From Curtobacterium sp. MCBA15_001 (GTDB lineage Bacteria > Actinomycetota > Actinomycetes > Actinomycetales > Microbacteriaceae): a DNA stretch of 64,000 nt. The stretch lies in contig NZ_MJGI01000012.1 of the NCBI RefSeq assembly GCF_001864835.1, forward strand, positions 1-64,000, given 5' to 3'. Numbering within the stretch: the first letter of the stretch is position 1; each line of letters opens with the position of its first letter. This document shows positions 1 through 8,174 of the stretch, piece after piece. The notes under the pieces are model-generated. The model made no database searches, was not told the DNA's origin, and saw only the letters and a list, made by a program, of their open reading frames with translations. The position numbers and the translations under genes are program-made.

Positions 1-34
1 CCGGTGCCAGCTGGCACCGGCCCTCCAGTCCGTC
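1..34. terminator. Intergenic palindrome, copy A (left arm cut by window start)
   Basis: Positions 1-20 are a perfect 20-bp palindrome with core GGTGCCAGCTGGCACC, followed by CCCTCCAGTCCGTC at 21-34. The same core and arm recur at 24594-24645 and, less perfectly, at 6555-6594. It lies four bases downstream of the GH4 stop codon, so it most likely ends that transcript and possibly one from the other side. The left arm is outside the window. Confidence 0.65.
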
Positions 35-37
35 TCG

Positions 38-1396
38 CTACTTGGTGAGGACCGCCGCCACCTCGGGGATGCGGTCGACGTAGCCGCGCACCAGGTCGCG
101 GGCGACGCTGACGCTGTCGACCAGGGGGTGCAGCGCGAACGCCTTGAGGGCCTCGTCCTTCGACCCGGTGAGCGCCGCCGCGATGGTGTGGCGCTCGACG
201 GCCTTGACCTGGGACATCAGCCCGATCTGGTGCAGGTCCGGCTGGTCGGTCGTCATCGGGTGCACGCCGTTCGCGTCCACCATCGTCGGGACCTCGACCA
301 CGGCATCGCGCGGGAGCCCGGCGATCGTGCCGTTGTTCCGCACGTTGAGGATCATCGTCTGACGCTCGTTGCGGCTGATCGCGGCCATGACGCCCAGCGC
401 CACCCCCGCGTAGCCCTGGTGCGACGGGTCGGTCTCGCGCTCCTTCGGGTCGAGCGGTTCGTCCTGCGTGCCGCCCTTCGCCTCGGCCATGTACGACGCG
501 CTGCGCCGCTCGACGGTCTCGCGCCAGAGCTCGGCCACGCCGTTGCCCGCGGCGCTCGCCCGGTCGTAGAACGCGGACTGGCTCTCGGCGAGGAAGTCGC
601 CGCGCGTCTTGCCGGACCCGACGATCGAGCGCACGGCGTCACGGTTGAAGTAGTAGTAGAACAGGTACTCGTTCGGGATCGAGCCGAGCGAGCGGATCCA
701 GTCGAGGCCGAAGACGTGCCCCTCCTCCATCGCTCCCAGTCGCTCGTCGTCCGCCATCAGCTCGGGCAGGACGTCGCGGCCGTCGTACATCACCCGGCGC
801 ATCCAGCCCAGGTGGTTCAGGCCGACGTAGTCCATCTGCACGCGGGTGTGGTCGAGCCCGAGCATGCCGGCGACCCGACGCCCGAGTCCCGACGGGGTGT
901 CGCAGATGCCGAGGACCCGGTCGCCCAGGACCGTCTGCATGGCCTCGGTGATGATGCCCGCGGGGTTGGTGAAGTTCATCACGTAGGCGTTCGGAGCCAG
1001 GTCGCGGATGACCTTCGCCGCCTCGACCATGACGGGCACGGTGCGGATGGCGTACGCGAGCCCGCCGGGGCCGGTGGTCTCCTGCCCGAGCACGTTCAGG
1101 TCGAGGGCGACGTGTTCGTCGCAGCGACGTCCTTCGAGGCCACCGACGCGGAGCGCTGCGAACACGTAGTCGCTGCCCTCGACCGCACGGTGCAGGTCGG
1201 TGGTGGGCTTGAGGACCGGCGCGTCGGGGAAGTCGGCGGCGAGCTCGGTGAGGATCGCGACCATGGCGTGCAGCCGGTCCTCGTCCACGTCGTACAGTGC
1301 GACCTCGTCCACCCGCGGCGACCCGGTGTCGCGGAGCAGTGCCTGGTACACGTACGGCGTGCGGAACCCGCCGCCTCCGAGGATGCAGAGCTTCAT
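38..1396 (-). CDS. GH4 family glycosidase, 6-phospho-beta-glucosidase type
   Basis: A 452-residue protein of glycoside hydrolase family 4, enzymes that cleave glycosides by an NAD+ and Mn2+ dependent redox mechanism in the cytoplasm. The N-terminus has the Rossmann nucleotide loop (GGGG, residues 7-10). An NFTNPAG stretch (about 141-147), Cys165 in GICDTPSG and His195 in GLNHLGW match the metal and substrate site of the family. The CDTPSG version is typical of the phospho-beta-glucosidase branch, not the alpha-galactosidase branch. The ATG overlaps the TGA of the upstream DeoR regulator (ATGA), so both are probably cotranslated. Divergent neighbours encode a PfkB kinase and an ABC importer. 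Import by an ABC system would deliver unphosphorylated sugar, so the true substrate (phosphorylated or not) is open. Confidence 0.88.
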   Translation of the reverse strand: MKLCILGGGGFRTPYVYQALLRDTGSPRVDEVALYDVDEDRLHAMVAILTELAADFPDAPVLKPTTDLHRAVEGSDYVFAALRVGGLEGRRCDEHVALDLNVLGQETTGPGGLAYAIRTVPVMVEAAKVIRDLAPNAYVMNFTNPAGIITEAMQTVLGDRVLGICDTPSGLGRRVAGMLGLDHTRVQMDYVGLNHLGWMRRVMYDGRDVLPELMADDERLGAMEEGHVFGLDWIRSLGSIPNEYLFYYYFNRDAVRSIVGSGKTRGDFLAESQSAFYDRASAAGNGVAELWRETVERRSASYMAEAKGGTQDEPLDPKERETDPSHQGYAGVALGVMAAISRNERQTMILNVRNNGTIAGLPRDAVVEVPTMVDANGVHPMTTDQPDLHQIGLMSQVKAVERHTIAAALTGSKDEALKAFALHPLVDSVSVARDLVRGYVDRIPEVAAVLTK

Positions 1397-2172
1397 GTCG
1401 TGATGACCTCTCCGCCGGCGTTCCGGCTGTGTGCGAGTGTTTCGTCGGGGGCGCCGGTCGTGGTGATGACCACGTCGACGTCGGTCAGGGAGCAGAGCCG
1501 GAGGGCACCGCTGCCGGGGAACTTGGCCTCGGACGCCAGCAGGACGACGCGCTCGGCAGCGGCGATCATCGACTGCTTGATCGGGGCCTCCACCGCCATG
1601 TTGTCCACCACGTGTCCGTTGGCCCGGACGCCGGTGCACGACAGGAAGAGCAGGTCCGCGCTGACGTGCTCGAGCGCTGCCTCGGCCAACGACCCGACGA
1701 GCGTGCGGTAGTTGCGGCGGACGACGCCGCCGAGCAGCACGAGCCGGACGGCCTCGTCGTCGCGCAGCACGTCGAACACGGCGAGGTTGGTCGTGATCAC
1801 GGTGATGTCGCGCCCCCGCAGGAGCTCGGCGATCTGCGGCGTCGTCGTGCCGATGTCGAGGATGACGACCTGGCCGTCCTGCACCATCGCCGCGGCCGCC
1901 ACCGCCATCCGCCGCTTCAGGTCGAGGTCGCCGGCGGCCTCGAACGGGGTCTCGATCGGTTCGCCGTCGTCGCCGTCCTGCGCGGTCTGCCGGGGCGCGA
2001 GCACGGCACCGCCCCAGGTCCGCACGAGTTCGCCGTTGCGGTCGAGCATCTCGAGGTCACGGCGGATCGTCGCGGCGCTGACGGAGAGTGCGTCGGCGAG
2101 CTCCTGCACCGAGGCGGCACCGTCGGCCCGCAGCGCCTTGATGATGCGGTTCTGCCGCTCTCGCAGGATCAT
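1393..2172 (-). CDS. DeoR family transcriptional regulator
   Basis: A 259-residue sugar-responsive repressor. The N-terminus from MILRERQNRI to about residue 60 is a classic DeoR winged helix-turn-helix, including SAATIRRDLEMLD and a GGAV segment. The rest matches the DeoR sensor domain (DIGTTTPQIAELL, CTGV, and VVLLASEAKF near the C-terminus), which normally binds a phosphorylated sugar. The start at 2172 was chosen because MILRERQ is the family start and the upstream extension has no DeoR character. It overlaps the GH4 gene by four bases and is divergent from the kinase/importer operon, so it probably controls both directions. Two direct repeats and a good promoter lie in the intergenic space. 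Confidence 0.9.
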   Translation of the reverse strand: MILRERQNRIIKALRADGAASVQELADALSVSAATIRRDLEMLDRNGELVRTWGGAVLAPRQTAQDGDDGEPIETPFEAAGDLDLKRRMAVAAAAMVQDGQVVILDIGTTTPQIAELLRGRDITVITTNLAVFDVLRDDEAVRLVLLGGVVRRNYRTLVGSLAEAALEHVSADLLFLSCTGVRANGHVVDNMAVEAPIKQSMIAAAERVVLLASEAKFPGSGALRLCSLTDVDVVITTTGAPDETLAHSRNAGGEVITT

Positions 2173-2229
2173 GGCGCCACTGTAGCCGAACTCGCGCACA
2201 CTCACGCAAGATCGCGCATCCAAATCGTG

Positions 2230-2271
2230 ATCTGGAGCAGACTTAACAAATCTGGTGCAATCGAGTAACGT
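2230..2271 (+). promoter_or_regulatory. Promoter with two direct repeats, likely DeoR-regulated
   Basis: TTAACA at 2243-2248 and TAACGT at 2266-2271 are separated by 17 bp, a good sigma-70-type promoter reading toward the PfkB gene. Two near-identical decamers, ATCTGGAGCA (2230-2239) and ATCTGGTGCA (2250-2259), sit 20 bp apart, on the same helix face, one just upstream of the -35 box and one in the spacer. This fits repression by the adjacent DeoR protein. The boxes and repeats are visible in the sequence; the regulator assignment is inferred. Confidence 0.6.
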
Positions 2272-2371
2272 CCTCGCAACACCAAGCACGCAGGCTTGAG
2301 CATCACCAGCGGATCCGTCCCGGAATGCGCACGACCTGCGCAGGCACGATCCGCAATGACGAGGAGCCGCC

Positions 2372-3325
2372 GTGACCGACGCAGAACCGACCGCCCTGCT
2401 GTTCGCCGGGGACGTCTTCTGCGACCTGGTGTTCGCCGGCGTCACCGCTCCGGAACAGGGAGCGGAGGTCTTCGCCGACGCGTTCACCGTCACGCCCGGC
2501 GGTGTCGCGAACCGCGCGGTCGCAGCTGCTCGTGCCGGTGCCCCGACGCGCCTGCTGAGCCGACTCGGGGACGACGTCCTGGGCCAGCACGTGTACCGCA
2601 CCCTCACCGCCGAGCCGCTGCTCGACACCACCCTGCTCGCGGTCGTGCCCGGACACCAGAGCTCGGTGTCCGTCGCACTCACCGGCCCCGAGGACCGCAG
2701 CTTCATCACCTACGAGGAACACCTCGACGCCCTGACCGTGCCCGACGACCTCGGGCCGATCGCCGCCACCCACGTCGGCATCGCCCACGAGCTGCCCGCC
2801 TGGGTCGCCGAACTCCGTGCTGCCGGAACCACAGTGGTCGGCGGCGTCGGCTGGGACCACACCGGCGCGTGGTCCGGCGGCGTGCTGGACCGGCTCGCCG
2901 AGGTCGACGTCTTCGTGCCGAACGACGTCGAGGCGATGCGGTACACGCGCACCGACTCGGCCCTCGACGCCGCGAAGGCCCTGGCCGAACGGGTCCCGCT
3001 GGCCGTCGTCACCCGCGGTGGCGACGGGGTCGTGGCCGTCGACTCGGCGAACGGCACGGTCGTCACTGCGCCGACGATCCGCGTCGACGTGGTCGACCCG
3101 ACCGGAGCGGGCGACGTCTTCGTCGCGTCGTTCATGGCCGGTGGTCTGCGCGGCTGGGACCTCGAGACCCGCCTGCGGTTCGCCGCGGCGAGCGCCGCCT
3201 ACGCGGTCACCGGTCTCGGTGGTGCCGCGAGCGCTCCGCATCCGGAACAGCTCCGTGCGTTCCTCGGGCGCACGGACGCCCCGGGCGACTGGTCGTTCCT
3301 GGACGCCGACGCCCTCACCCACTGA
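2372..3325 (+). CDS. PfkB family carbohydrate kinase
   Basis: A 317-residue ribokinase/PfkB-fold kinase that transfers phosphate from ATP to a sugar hydroxyl in the cytoplasm. The N-terminal glycine motif (PGGVANRAV, residues 42-50) and the C-terminal signature DPTGAGDVF (242-250) with catalytic base Asp247 are intact. The GTG start follows a GAGGAG-like ribosome binding site. It is first in the operon with the importer genes. It may phosphorylate the imported glycoside or the released sugar. The exact substrate cannot be read from the sequence. Confidence 0.88.
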   Translation: MTDAEPTALLFAGDVFCDLVFAGVTAPEQGAEVFADAFTVTPGGVANRAVAAARAGAPTRLLSRLGDDVLGQHVYRTLTAEPLLDTTLLAVVPGHQSSVSVALTGPEDRSFITYEEHLDALTVPDDLGPIAATHVGIAHELPAWVAELRAAGTTVVGGVGWDHTGAWSGGVLDRLAEVDVFVPNDVEAMRYTRTDSALDAAKALAERVPLAVVTRGGDGVVAVDSANGTVVTAPTIRVDVVDPTGAGDVFVASFMAGGLRGWDLETRLRFAAASAAYAVTGLGGAASAPHPEQLRAFLGRTDAPGDWSFLDADALTH

Positions 3326-3391
3326 CTGTCCCACCCCGCCCCCACCCGAAGCACCCGAAGCCCGAAGCCCGACTCGAAGGACTGGTCCACC

Positions 3392-4750
3392 ATGAAGCAC
3401 TCCCGCAAGGCGACGATGGTCATCGGCGTCGCCGCAGCCCTGGCCCTCGGGCTGACCGCGTGCACGCCCGGCGGATCGGCCGCTCCTGCCGCGTCCCAGA
3501 GCCTGGGGCCGGTCTCGAAGGACGTCGGGTCCGGCAAGACCACCCTGACGGTGTGGGACCAGAACACCGACACCGGCATCAACGACGCGCAGCAGGCCCT
3601 GAACGACGCGTTCGAGAAGGCGCACCCGAACATCACGATCAAGCGGGTCTCGCGCTCGTTCGCCGACCTGAAGACGACGCTGAAGCTCGCCCTGTCCGGG
3701 GACAACCCGCCGGACGTGGTGCAGGCGAACCAGGGCTACCCGGACATGGGAGCGTTCGTGAAGGCCGGGTTCCTGCGGCCGGTGGACGACTACGCGAAGC
3801 TCTACGGCTGGAACGACTACTACCCGTCGAGCCTGTTGAAGCTCAACTCGTTCTCCAGCGACGGGAAGACCTGGCAGGGGGACGACCTGTACGGCGTCTC
3901 GCAGACCGGTGAGCTCGTGGGGCTCTACTACAACAAGTCCGTGCTGCAGAAGGCGGGCATCGACGCCCCGCCGAAGACCGTTGCCGAGCTGACCGCGGAC
4001 ATGCAGCAGGTGAAGTCCTCCGGGGCGCTGCCGCTGAGCTACGGCGACGTCGAGAAGAGCCCGGGCATCCACCTGTACGGCCTGGTGCTCTCCGCCCTGG
4101 CCGGGCACGACGCGGTGAACGACCTGGTCGCTGGCAAGTCCGGCAGCTGGACCGGCGACGAGGAGGTCCAGGCGGCGAAGACGATCACCGACTGGGTCGA
4201 CAAGGGCTACGTCACCCAGGGTGCGAACGGCGTCTCGCGGGACGACGCCGTGGCCGCGTTCGGCAAGGGCGAGTCGGCGTTCCTGATCACGGGCACCTGG
4301 TACCTGGCGACCCTCGAGGCGGCGTCGAGCGCGAAGGACATCGGGTTCACGGCGCTGACCCCGTCGGGGGCGTCGAGCCCGGTGACGATGGGTGGTGAGG
4401 GTCTGGCGTGGGCCATCACCTCGAAGACGAAGAACGCGGACGCCGCGGCTGCGTACGTGGACTTCGTGACGAACGCGAAGGCGGCCGAGACGCTGGTCGC
4501 CAAGGGCAACCTGCCGACGGTGGTGCCGGACGACGACACCCCCGCTGCCGGGACGATCGCGGCCGACGTCACCAGCAACTACAAGACGATCTCGTCGTCG
4601 AACAGCATCACGCCGTACCTGGACTACGCCACCCCGACGTTCTACGACACGATCACCGCGGCGATGCAGGACCTGGTGGCCGGCAAGGCGACCCCGGAGC
4701 AGTACACGAAGACGCTCCAGGACGACTACGCCGGCTTCGTGAAGAAGTAG
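3392..4750 (+). CDS. Sugar ABC transporter substrate-binding lipoprotein
   Basis: A 452-residue extracellular solute-binding protein of the CUT1 type (SBP_bac_1). It has a lipoprotein signal with lipobox LTAC (Cys24). The mature part shows the family features: TLTVWDQNTDTG at the start, a binding-cleft stretch NPPDVVQANQGY, and GEGLAWAITSKTKN near residue 340. It captures a sugar or short oligosaccharide outside the membrane for the two permeases encoded next. GAAGGA precedes the ATG. The 66-bp gap after the kinase is rich in CCCGAAG repeats and shows no terminator. Confidence 0.92.
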   Translation: MKHSRKATMVIGVAAALALGLTACTPGGSAAPAASQSLGPVSKDVGSGKTTLTVWDQNTDTGINDAQQALNDAFEKAHPNITIKRVSRSFADLKTTLKLALSGDNPPDVVQANQGYPDMGAFVKAGFLRPVDDYAKLYGWNDYYPSSLLKLNSFSSDGKTWQGDDLYGVSQTGELVGLYYNKSVLQKAGIDAPPKTVAELTADMQQVKSSGALPLSYGDVEKSPGIHLYGLVLSALAGHDAVNDLVAGKSGSWTGDEEVQAAKTITDWVDKGYVTQGANGVSRDDAVAAFGKGESAFLITGTWYLATLEAASSAKDIGFTALTPSGASSPVTMGGEGLAWAITSKTKNADAAAAYVDFVTNAKAAETLVAKGNLPTVVPDDDTPAAGTIAADVTSNYKTISSSNSITPYLDYATPTFYDTITAAMQDLVAGKATPEQYTKTLQDDYAGFVKK

Positions 4751-4760
4751 CGAGGACCTC

Positions 4761-5717
4761 GTGACCCAGTTCACCGGGACCACGGCGGGCGCTGCCGACC
4801 GCAGCGCCCGCCGGGGGCGGACCCGCACGACGACCGGCGGCGTCCGGAAGCGTCGGCGCAGCCTCGTCGCCTACCTCTACGTCCTGCCGGCGTTCGTCGT
4901 GTTCGCCGTGTTCCTCGGGGTGCCGTTCCTGCAGAGCATCCAGTACTCGTTCTACGACTGGGACGGCCTGTCCGCGGCGACCTGGGCGGGGTTCTCGAAC
5001 TACGTCGGCGTGTTCACGGACACGCAGCTGCGGGCCTCGTTCGGTCACGCGCTGGTGCTCATGGTGTTCTACGCCGCGGTGCCGGTCGTCGTGGCGCTGT
5101 TCCTGACGGTGCTCATCTCGCGGGCGAACGGGCTGCGCGGCATGTCGTTCTTCCGCACGGTGCTGTTCCTTCCGCAGGTGATCGCGTCGGTCGTCGTCGC
5201 CACCATCTGGGTGTCGATCTACTCGGCCGACGGGCTCCTCAACGACGGGCTGCGGCTGGTCGGGCTCGGGCAGTTCGCGCAGGTGTGGCTCGGCGGGTAC
5301 GACACGGCGCTGCCGGCGATCGGGTTCGTCGGCACCTGGTTGAACGTCGGGCTCTGCCTGGTGCTGTTCCTGTCCGGTGTGGGCAACATCCACCCCAGCC
5401 TGTTCGAGGCCGCCCGCATCGACGGGGCCGGCGCCGTGCGCGAGTTCTTCTCGATCACGCTGCCGTCGCTCCGCGGGCAGATCGCTGCGGCGCTGACGCT
5501 CACCGTGGTGTCGGCGTTGAAGACCTTCGACCTGGTCTACGTCACCACGAGCGGCGGCCCGGGGAACTCGACGTCGGTGCCGGCGTTCGAGGCCTACAAC
5601 CGGGCGTTCCAGACCGGGCAGGTGGGATCGGCCGCCGCGGTCGCGGTGTCGCTGACCGTCGTCATCATGATCGTCACGGCCCTGATCAGCCGTCTGCAGC
5701 CGAAGGACGTCGCATGA
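4761..5717 (+). CDS. Sugar ABC transporter permease (MalF type)
   Basis: A 318-residue integral membrane permease with a basic N-terminal tail and about six membrane segments. The cytoplasmic EAA loop that docks the ATPase is present as EAARIDGAGA...ITLPSL (about residues 218-240). The GTG start is ten bases after the binding-protein stop. It forms a heterodimer with the next gene product. No ATPase gene is in the operon, so a shared MsiK-like ATPase elsewhere is expected from what is known of actinobacterial CUT1 importers. Confidence 0.92.
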   Translation: MTQFTGTTAGAADRSARRGRTRTTTGGVRKRRRSLVAYLYVLPAFVVFAVFLGVPFLQSIQYSFYDWDGLSAATWAGFSNYVGVFTDTQLRASFGHALVLMVFYAAVPVVVALFLTVLISRANGLRGMSFFRTVLFLPQVIASVVVATIWVSIYSADGLLNDGLRLVGLGQFAQVWLGGYDTALPAIGFVGTWLNVGLCLVLFLSGVGNIHPSLFEAARIDGAGAVREFFSITLPSLRGQIAAALTLTVVSALKTFDLVYVTTSGGPGNSTSVPAFEAYNRAFQTGQVGSAAAVAVSLTVVIMIVTALISRLQPKDVA

Positions 5718-6538
5718 GGATCTCCCTCCGCGAGAAGACCGTGAACTACGTCATCCTGTCGCTGTTCGCCCTGTTCGCGATCATCCCGCTCATCGGGGTG
5801 CTGCTGTCCTCGGTGACGCCGCCCGCGCAGAACTCCGGCGGCTTCAGCGTCCCGACCCGACTCGACCTCGGCAACTTCGGCGCCGCGTGGAACCAGGGCC
5901 ACTTCGCCTCGTACATGCTCTCCAGCGTCCTGGTCACGGTCTCGGTGGTCGTGCTGACCACCGTGCTCGCGGTGTTCGCCGGCTTCGCGTTCGCCCGGCT
6001 CGACTTCTTCGGCTCGAACGTGCTCTTCTTCGTGATGCTGGCAGGGCTGATGCTCCCCGCCGAGGCGTTCATCATCCCGCTCTACTTCAACCTGCGTTCG
6101 GTCGGCCTGACCGACACGTACGCGAGCCTGATCCTGCCGCAGACCGCGCAGTCCCTGGCGTTCGGGATCTTCTGGATGCGCAGCCAGTTCCGCAGCTTCC
6201 CCGGCGAGGTCATCGAGGCCGCGCGGCTCGACGGTGCCCGGGACGTCCGACTGCTCTGGCAGGTCATCGTCCCCGCGGCCGTCGCACCGATCATGACGAT
6301 GGCCCTGCTGATCACGATGTGGACCTGGAACGAGTTCCTGCTCCCCCTCGTGCTCATCACCAGCGAGGACCACCGCACCGCACCGCTGGGTCTGGCGTTC
6401 TTCAAGGGCGCGCACCTGACCGACTACTCGCTGCTGTCGGCCGCCGGGGTGATCGTCGCGCTGCCGATCGTCGTCCTGTACTTCTTCCTGCAGAAGCGCT
6501 TCATCTCCGGGATGCTCGGCGGGTTCGCCGACCGCTGA
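5714..6538 (+). CDS. Sugar ABC transporter permease (MalG type)
   Basis: A 274-residue permease with six predicted membrane spans and the EAA loop EAARLDGARD...VIVPAA. The ATG at 5714 overlaps the preceding stop codon (ATGA), indicating translational coupling with its MalF-type partner. It is the last gene of the kinase/importer operon. A palindromic terminator starts 17 bases after the stop. Confidence 0.92.
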   Translation: MRISLREKTVNYVILSLFALFAIIPLIGVLLSSVTPPAQNSGGFSVPTRLDLGNFGAAWNQGHFASYMLSSVLVTVSVVVLTTVLAVFAGFAFARLDFFGSNVLFFVMLAGLMLPAEAFIIPLYFNLRSVGLTDTYASLILPQTAQSLAFGIFWMRSQFRSFPGEVIEAARLDGARDVRLLWQVIVPAAVAPIMTMALLITMWTWNEFLLPLVLITSEDHRTAPLGLAFFKGAHLTDYSLLSAAGVIVALPIVVLYFFLQKRFISGMLGGFADR

Positions 6539-6554
6539 GCGCGACCGCGCTGCA

Positions 6555-6594
6555 GACGGGAGGCCCGGTGCCAGCTGGCAATGGACCTCCCGTC
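6555..6594. terminator. Intergenic palindrome, copy B
   Basis: Arms 6555-6574 (GACGGGAGGCCCGGTGCCAG) and 6575-6594 pair at 17 of 20 positions with no loop spacer. Position and structure fit a terminator for the importer operon. It shares the GGTGCCAGCTGG core with the copies at 1-34 and 24594-24645. Confidence 0.65.
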
Positions 6595-6635
6595 CGGCGG
6601 ATGCGAACCACAGCCGGACACGGTTGGCTGTGCCC

Positions 6636-7673
6636 ATGGGGATCACGATGCTGTGGGAGACCGTCGACGCGGACCGGGCACTGCGCGACCGGTTCGGGTT
6701 CACGAGCGAGCAGGCGGCGGCTGACTGGGCGGTCGCGACCGTCCGGGCGCGATGGGGTGTCCGCGCGACCGGCTGCTCGCGGATCGTGATGAGTGACCGG
6801 AACGCGCTCGCCTGGCTCGACACCGATGACGACCCCGTGCTGCTGAAGTGGTGCGTCGAACCGTCGCGCTTCCGGCGGTTGGCGGTCGCCGCCGACGTCG
6901 CGGCCTGGCTCGGCGCGCGCGGGCTGCCCGTGTCGGCGCCGGTCCCTGCGGTCGACGGGTCCGTGCAGGTCGACGGGTCCGTGCAGCTCGACGGGTCCGT
7001 GCAGCTCGAGGTCGACGGGGTGTCAGCCGGACTGCAGCGGGTCGTCGTCGGCGACCTGCTCGACGTGGCCGACCCGGCCGAGGTCCGTGCCACCGGTGCC
7101 GCACTCGCCCGCGTGCACCATGCTCTGGCCGAGTACCCGCGCCCAGCCGACGTCGGCGCGCTGCGACCCGCGCCGCTGCCGCTCGTCGACCAGGTCGCCG
7201 GGTGGCTCGACCACGTCCCCGAGCACCTGCCAGCCGAAGCGGTCGACCTGCTGCGCGCCCTGCTCGCCGCTGCCCCGACGGCGTCGATGCCGCTGCAGGT
7301 CGTGCACGGTGACGTCCGGTCCGCGAACGTGCTCCTGGCGGACGGTGTCGTGGTCGGCATGCTGGACCTCGAGGAACTGCGCACCGACCACCGCGTCGTC
7401 GAGCTGACACGTGCTGCGGTGATGCTCGGCACCCGTTACCGGGACTGGGGTCCGACGCCCGAGGCCGCTCGGCGGACGTTCCTCGACGGGTACACCTCCG
7501 TCAGCCCGCTCACCCCGACCGAGGCCGCGTGGTGGGACCTGCTGGTGCTCTGGACGTCCCTGGCACTCGTGCCGCCCGGCGACGACCCGACGCTCTGGCG
7601 CGCCGCCGCTGACGAGCAGGTCGCGCGGCTGCGCGAAGGCGGCCCGTCGTGGTCCGCAGACCGCACCGTGTGA
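6636..7673 (+). CDS. Phosphotransferase family (APH-like) protein
   Basis: A 345-residue protein of the aminoglycoside phosphotransferase/homoserine kinase-like fold. The Brenner-type catalytic motif HGDVRSAN lies near residue 225 (His, Asp and Asn all present), followed by the metal-binding MLDLEE about 20 residues on. Such proteins phosphorylate small hydroxylated molecules; the substrate is unknown and antibiotic resistance should not be assumed. The start is uncertain: ATG 6636, ATG 6648 (with GGGGA upstream) or TTG 6624. Unusually, an 18-bp unit is repeated three times at 6951-7004, giving a VDGSVQ hexapeptide repeat in the N-lobe/C-lobe connection. It stands alone after a terminator. 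Confidence 0.72.
   Translation: MGITMLWETVDADRALRDRFGFTSEQAAADWAVATVRARWGVRATGCSRIVMSDRNALAWLDTDDDPVLLKWCVEPSRFRRLAVAADVAAWLGARGLPVSAPVPAVDGSVQVDGSVQLDGSVQLEVDGVSAGLQRVVVGDLLDVADPAEVRATGAALARVHHALAEYPRPADVGALRPAPLPLVDQVAGWLDHVPEHLPAEAVDLLRALLAAAPTASMPLQVVHGDVRSANVLLADGVVVGMLDLEELRTDHRVVELTRAAVMLGTRYRDWGPTPEAARRTFLDGYTSVSPLTPTEAAWWDLLVLWTSLALVPPGDDPTLWRAAADEQVARLREGGPSWSADRTV
6951..7004 (+). repeat. Three tandem copies of an 18-bp coding unit
   Basis: GTCGACGGGTCCGTGCAG occurs at 6951-6968 and 6969-6986 exactly and at 6987-7004 with one base changed, inside the phosphotransferase-like gene. The unit keeps the frame and encodes VDGSVQ/LDGSVQ. Near identity at the DNA level points to recent slippage or duplication. 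Confidence 0.9.
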
Positions 7674-7730
7674 GGTTTCGAACGTGCGGGATCGTCCCTC
7701 ACCGTGGCGGGCGCGCCGAGCGTCCAGGAC

Positions 7731-8174
7731 ATGACAGCCCCCACTGCGCGTCCCACGACCCGCACCGCCAGCCCCCTCCCCGCGGGACCCCGTCGGGCCT
7801 TCGCGATCCTGGTCGGCCTGACCGTCCTGTTCGTCTTCCTGCAGTCGCTCACCGCCGGGGAGTTCATCTCCGACGGCCTGCCCGAGTCCGCCAAGCAGAC
7901 CTGGACCGACGTCCACGGCTCCATCGCGTACCCGATCATGGTGTTCGCGCTGGCCGCCGCGGTGGTCGGCTTCACCCGGCTCGGAGCCGCACGCCTCGCG
8001 GCCGTGGGAGCCGGGGCGCTCTTCGTCCTGAGCGTCGTGCAGTGGCTGCTCGGACACACGATCACCACGCTCGGCTGGGACTGGGTGACGCCCTGGCACG
8101 TGGTGCTGGCCTTCGTGGTCTACGGCGTGGCGGTCTGGCTGTCGGTCCGCACCGCCGCGATGCGACGCGGCTAG
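7731..8174 (+). CDS. Small integral membrane protein (DUF6220-like)
   Basis: A 147-residue protein with four hydrophobic segments: about residues 20-38, 65-83, 92-110 and 120-138. The GEFISDG and WTDVHGSIAYPI stretches between the first two resemble the DUF6220 group as I recall it; no function is known. The ATG at 7731 was preferred to an in-frame GTG at 7704, which lacks a ribosome binding site. Its TAG stop shares the CTAG palindrome with the stop of the convergent SDR gene. Confidence 0.6.
   Translation: MTAPTARPTTRTASPLPAGPRRAFAILVGLTVLFVFLQSLTAGEFISDGLPESAKQTWTDVHGSIAYPIMVFALAAAVVGFTRLGAARLAAVGAGALFVLSVVQWLLGHTITTLGWDWVTPWHVVLAFVVYGVAVWLSVRTAAMRRG

Noticed and set aside
6636-7673. Antibiotic resistance phosphotransferase
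   Set aside because: Only the general fold and catalytic motif are visible; many members act on normal metabolites and there is no resistance context.
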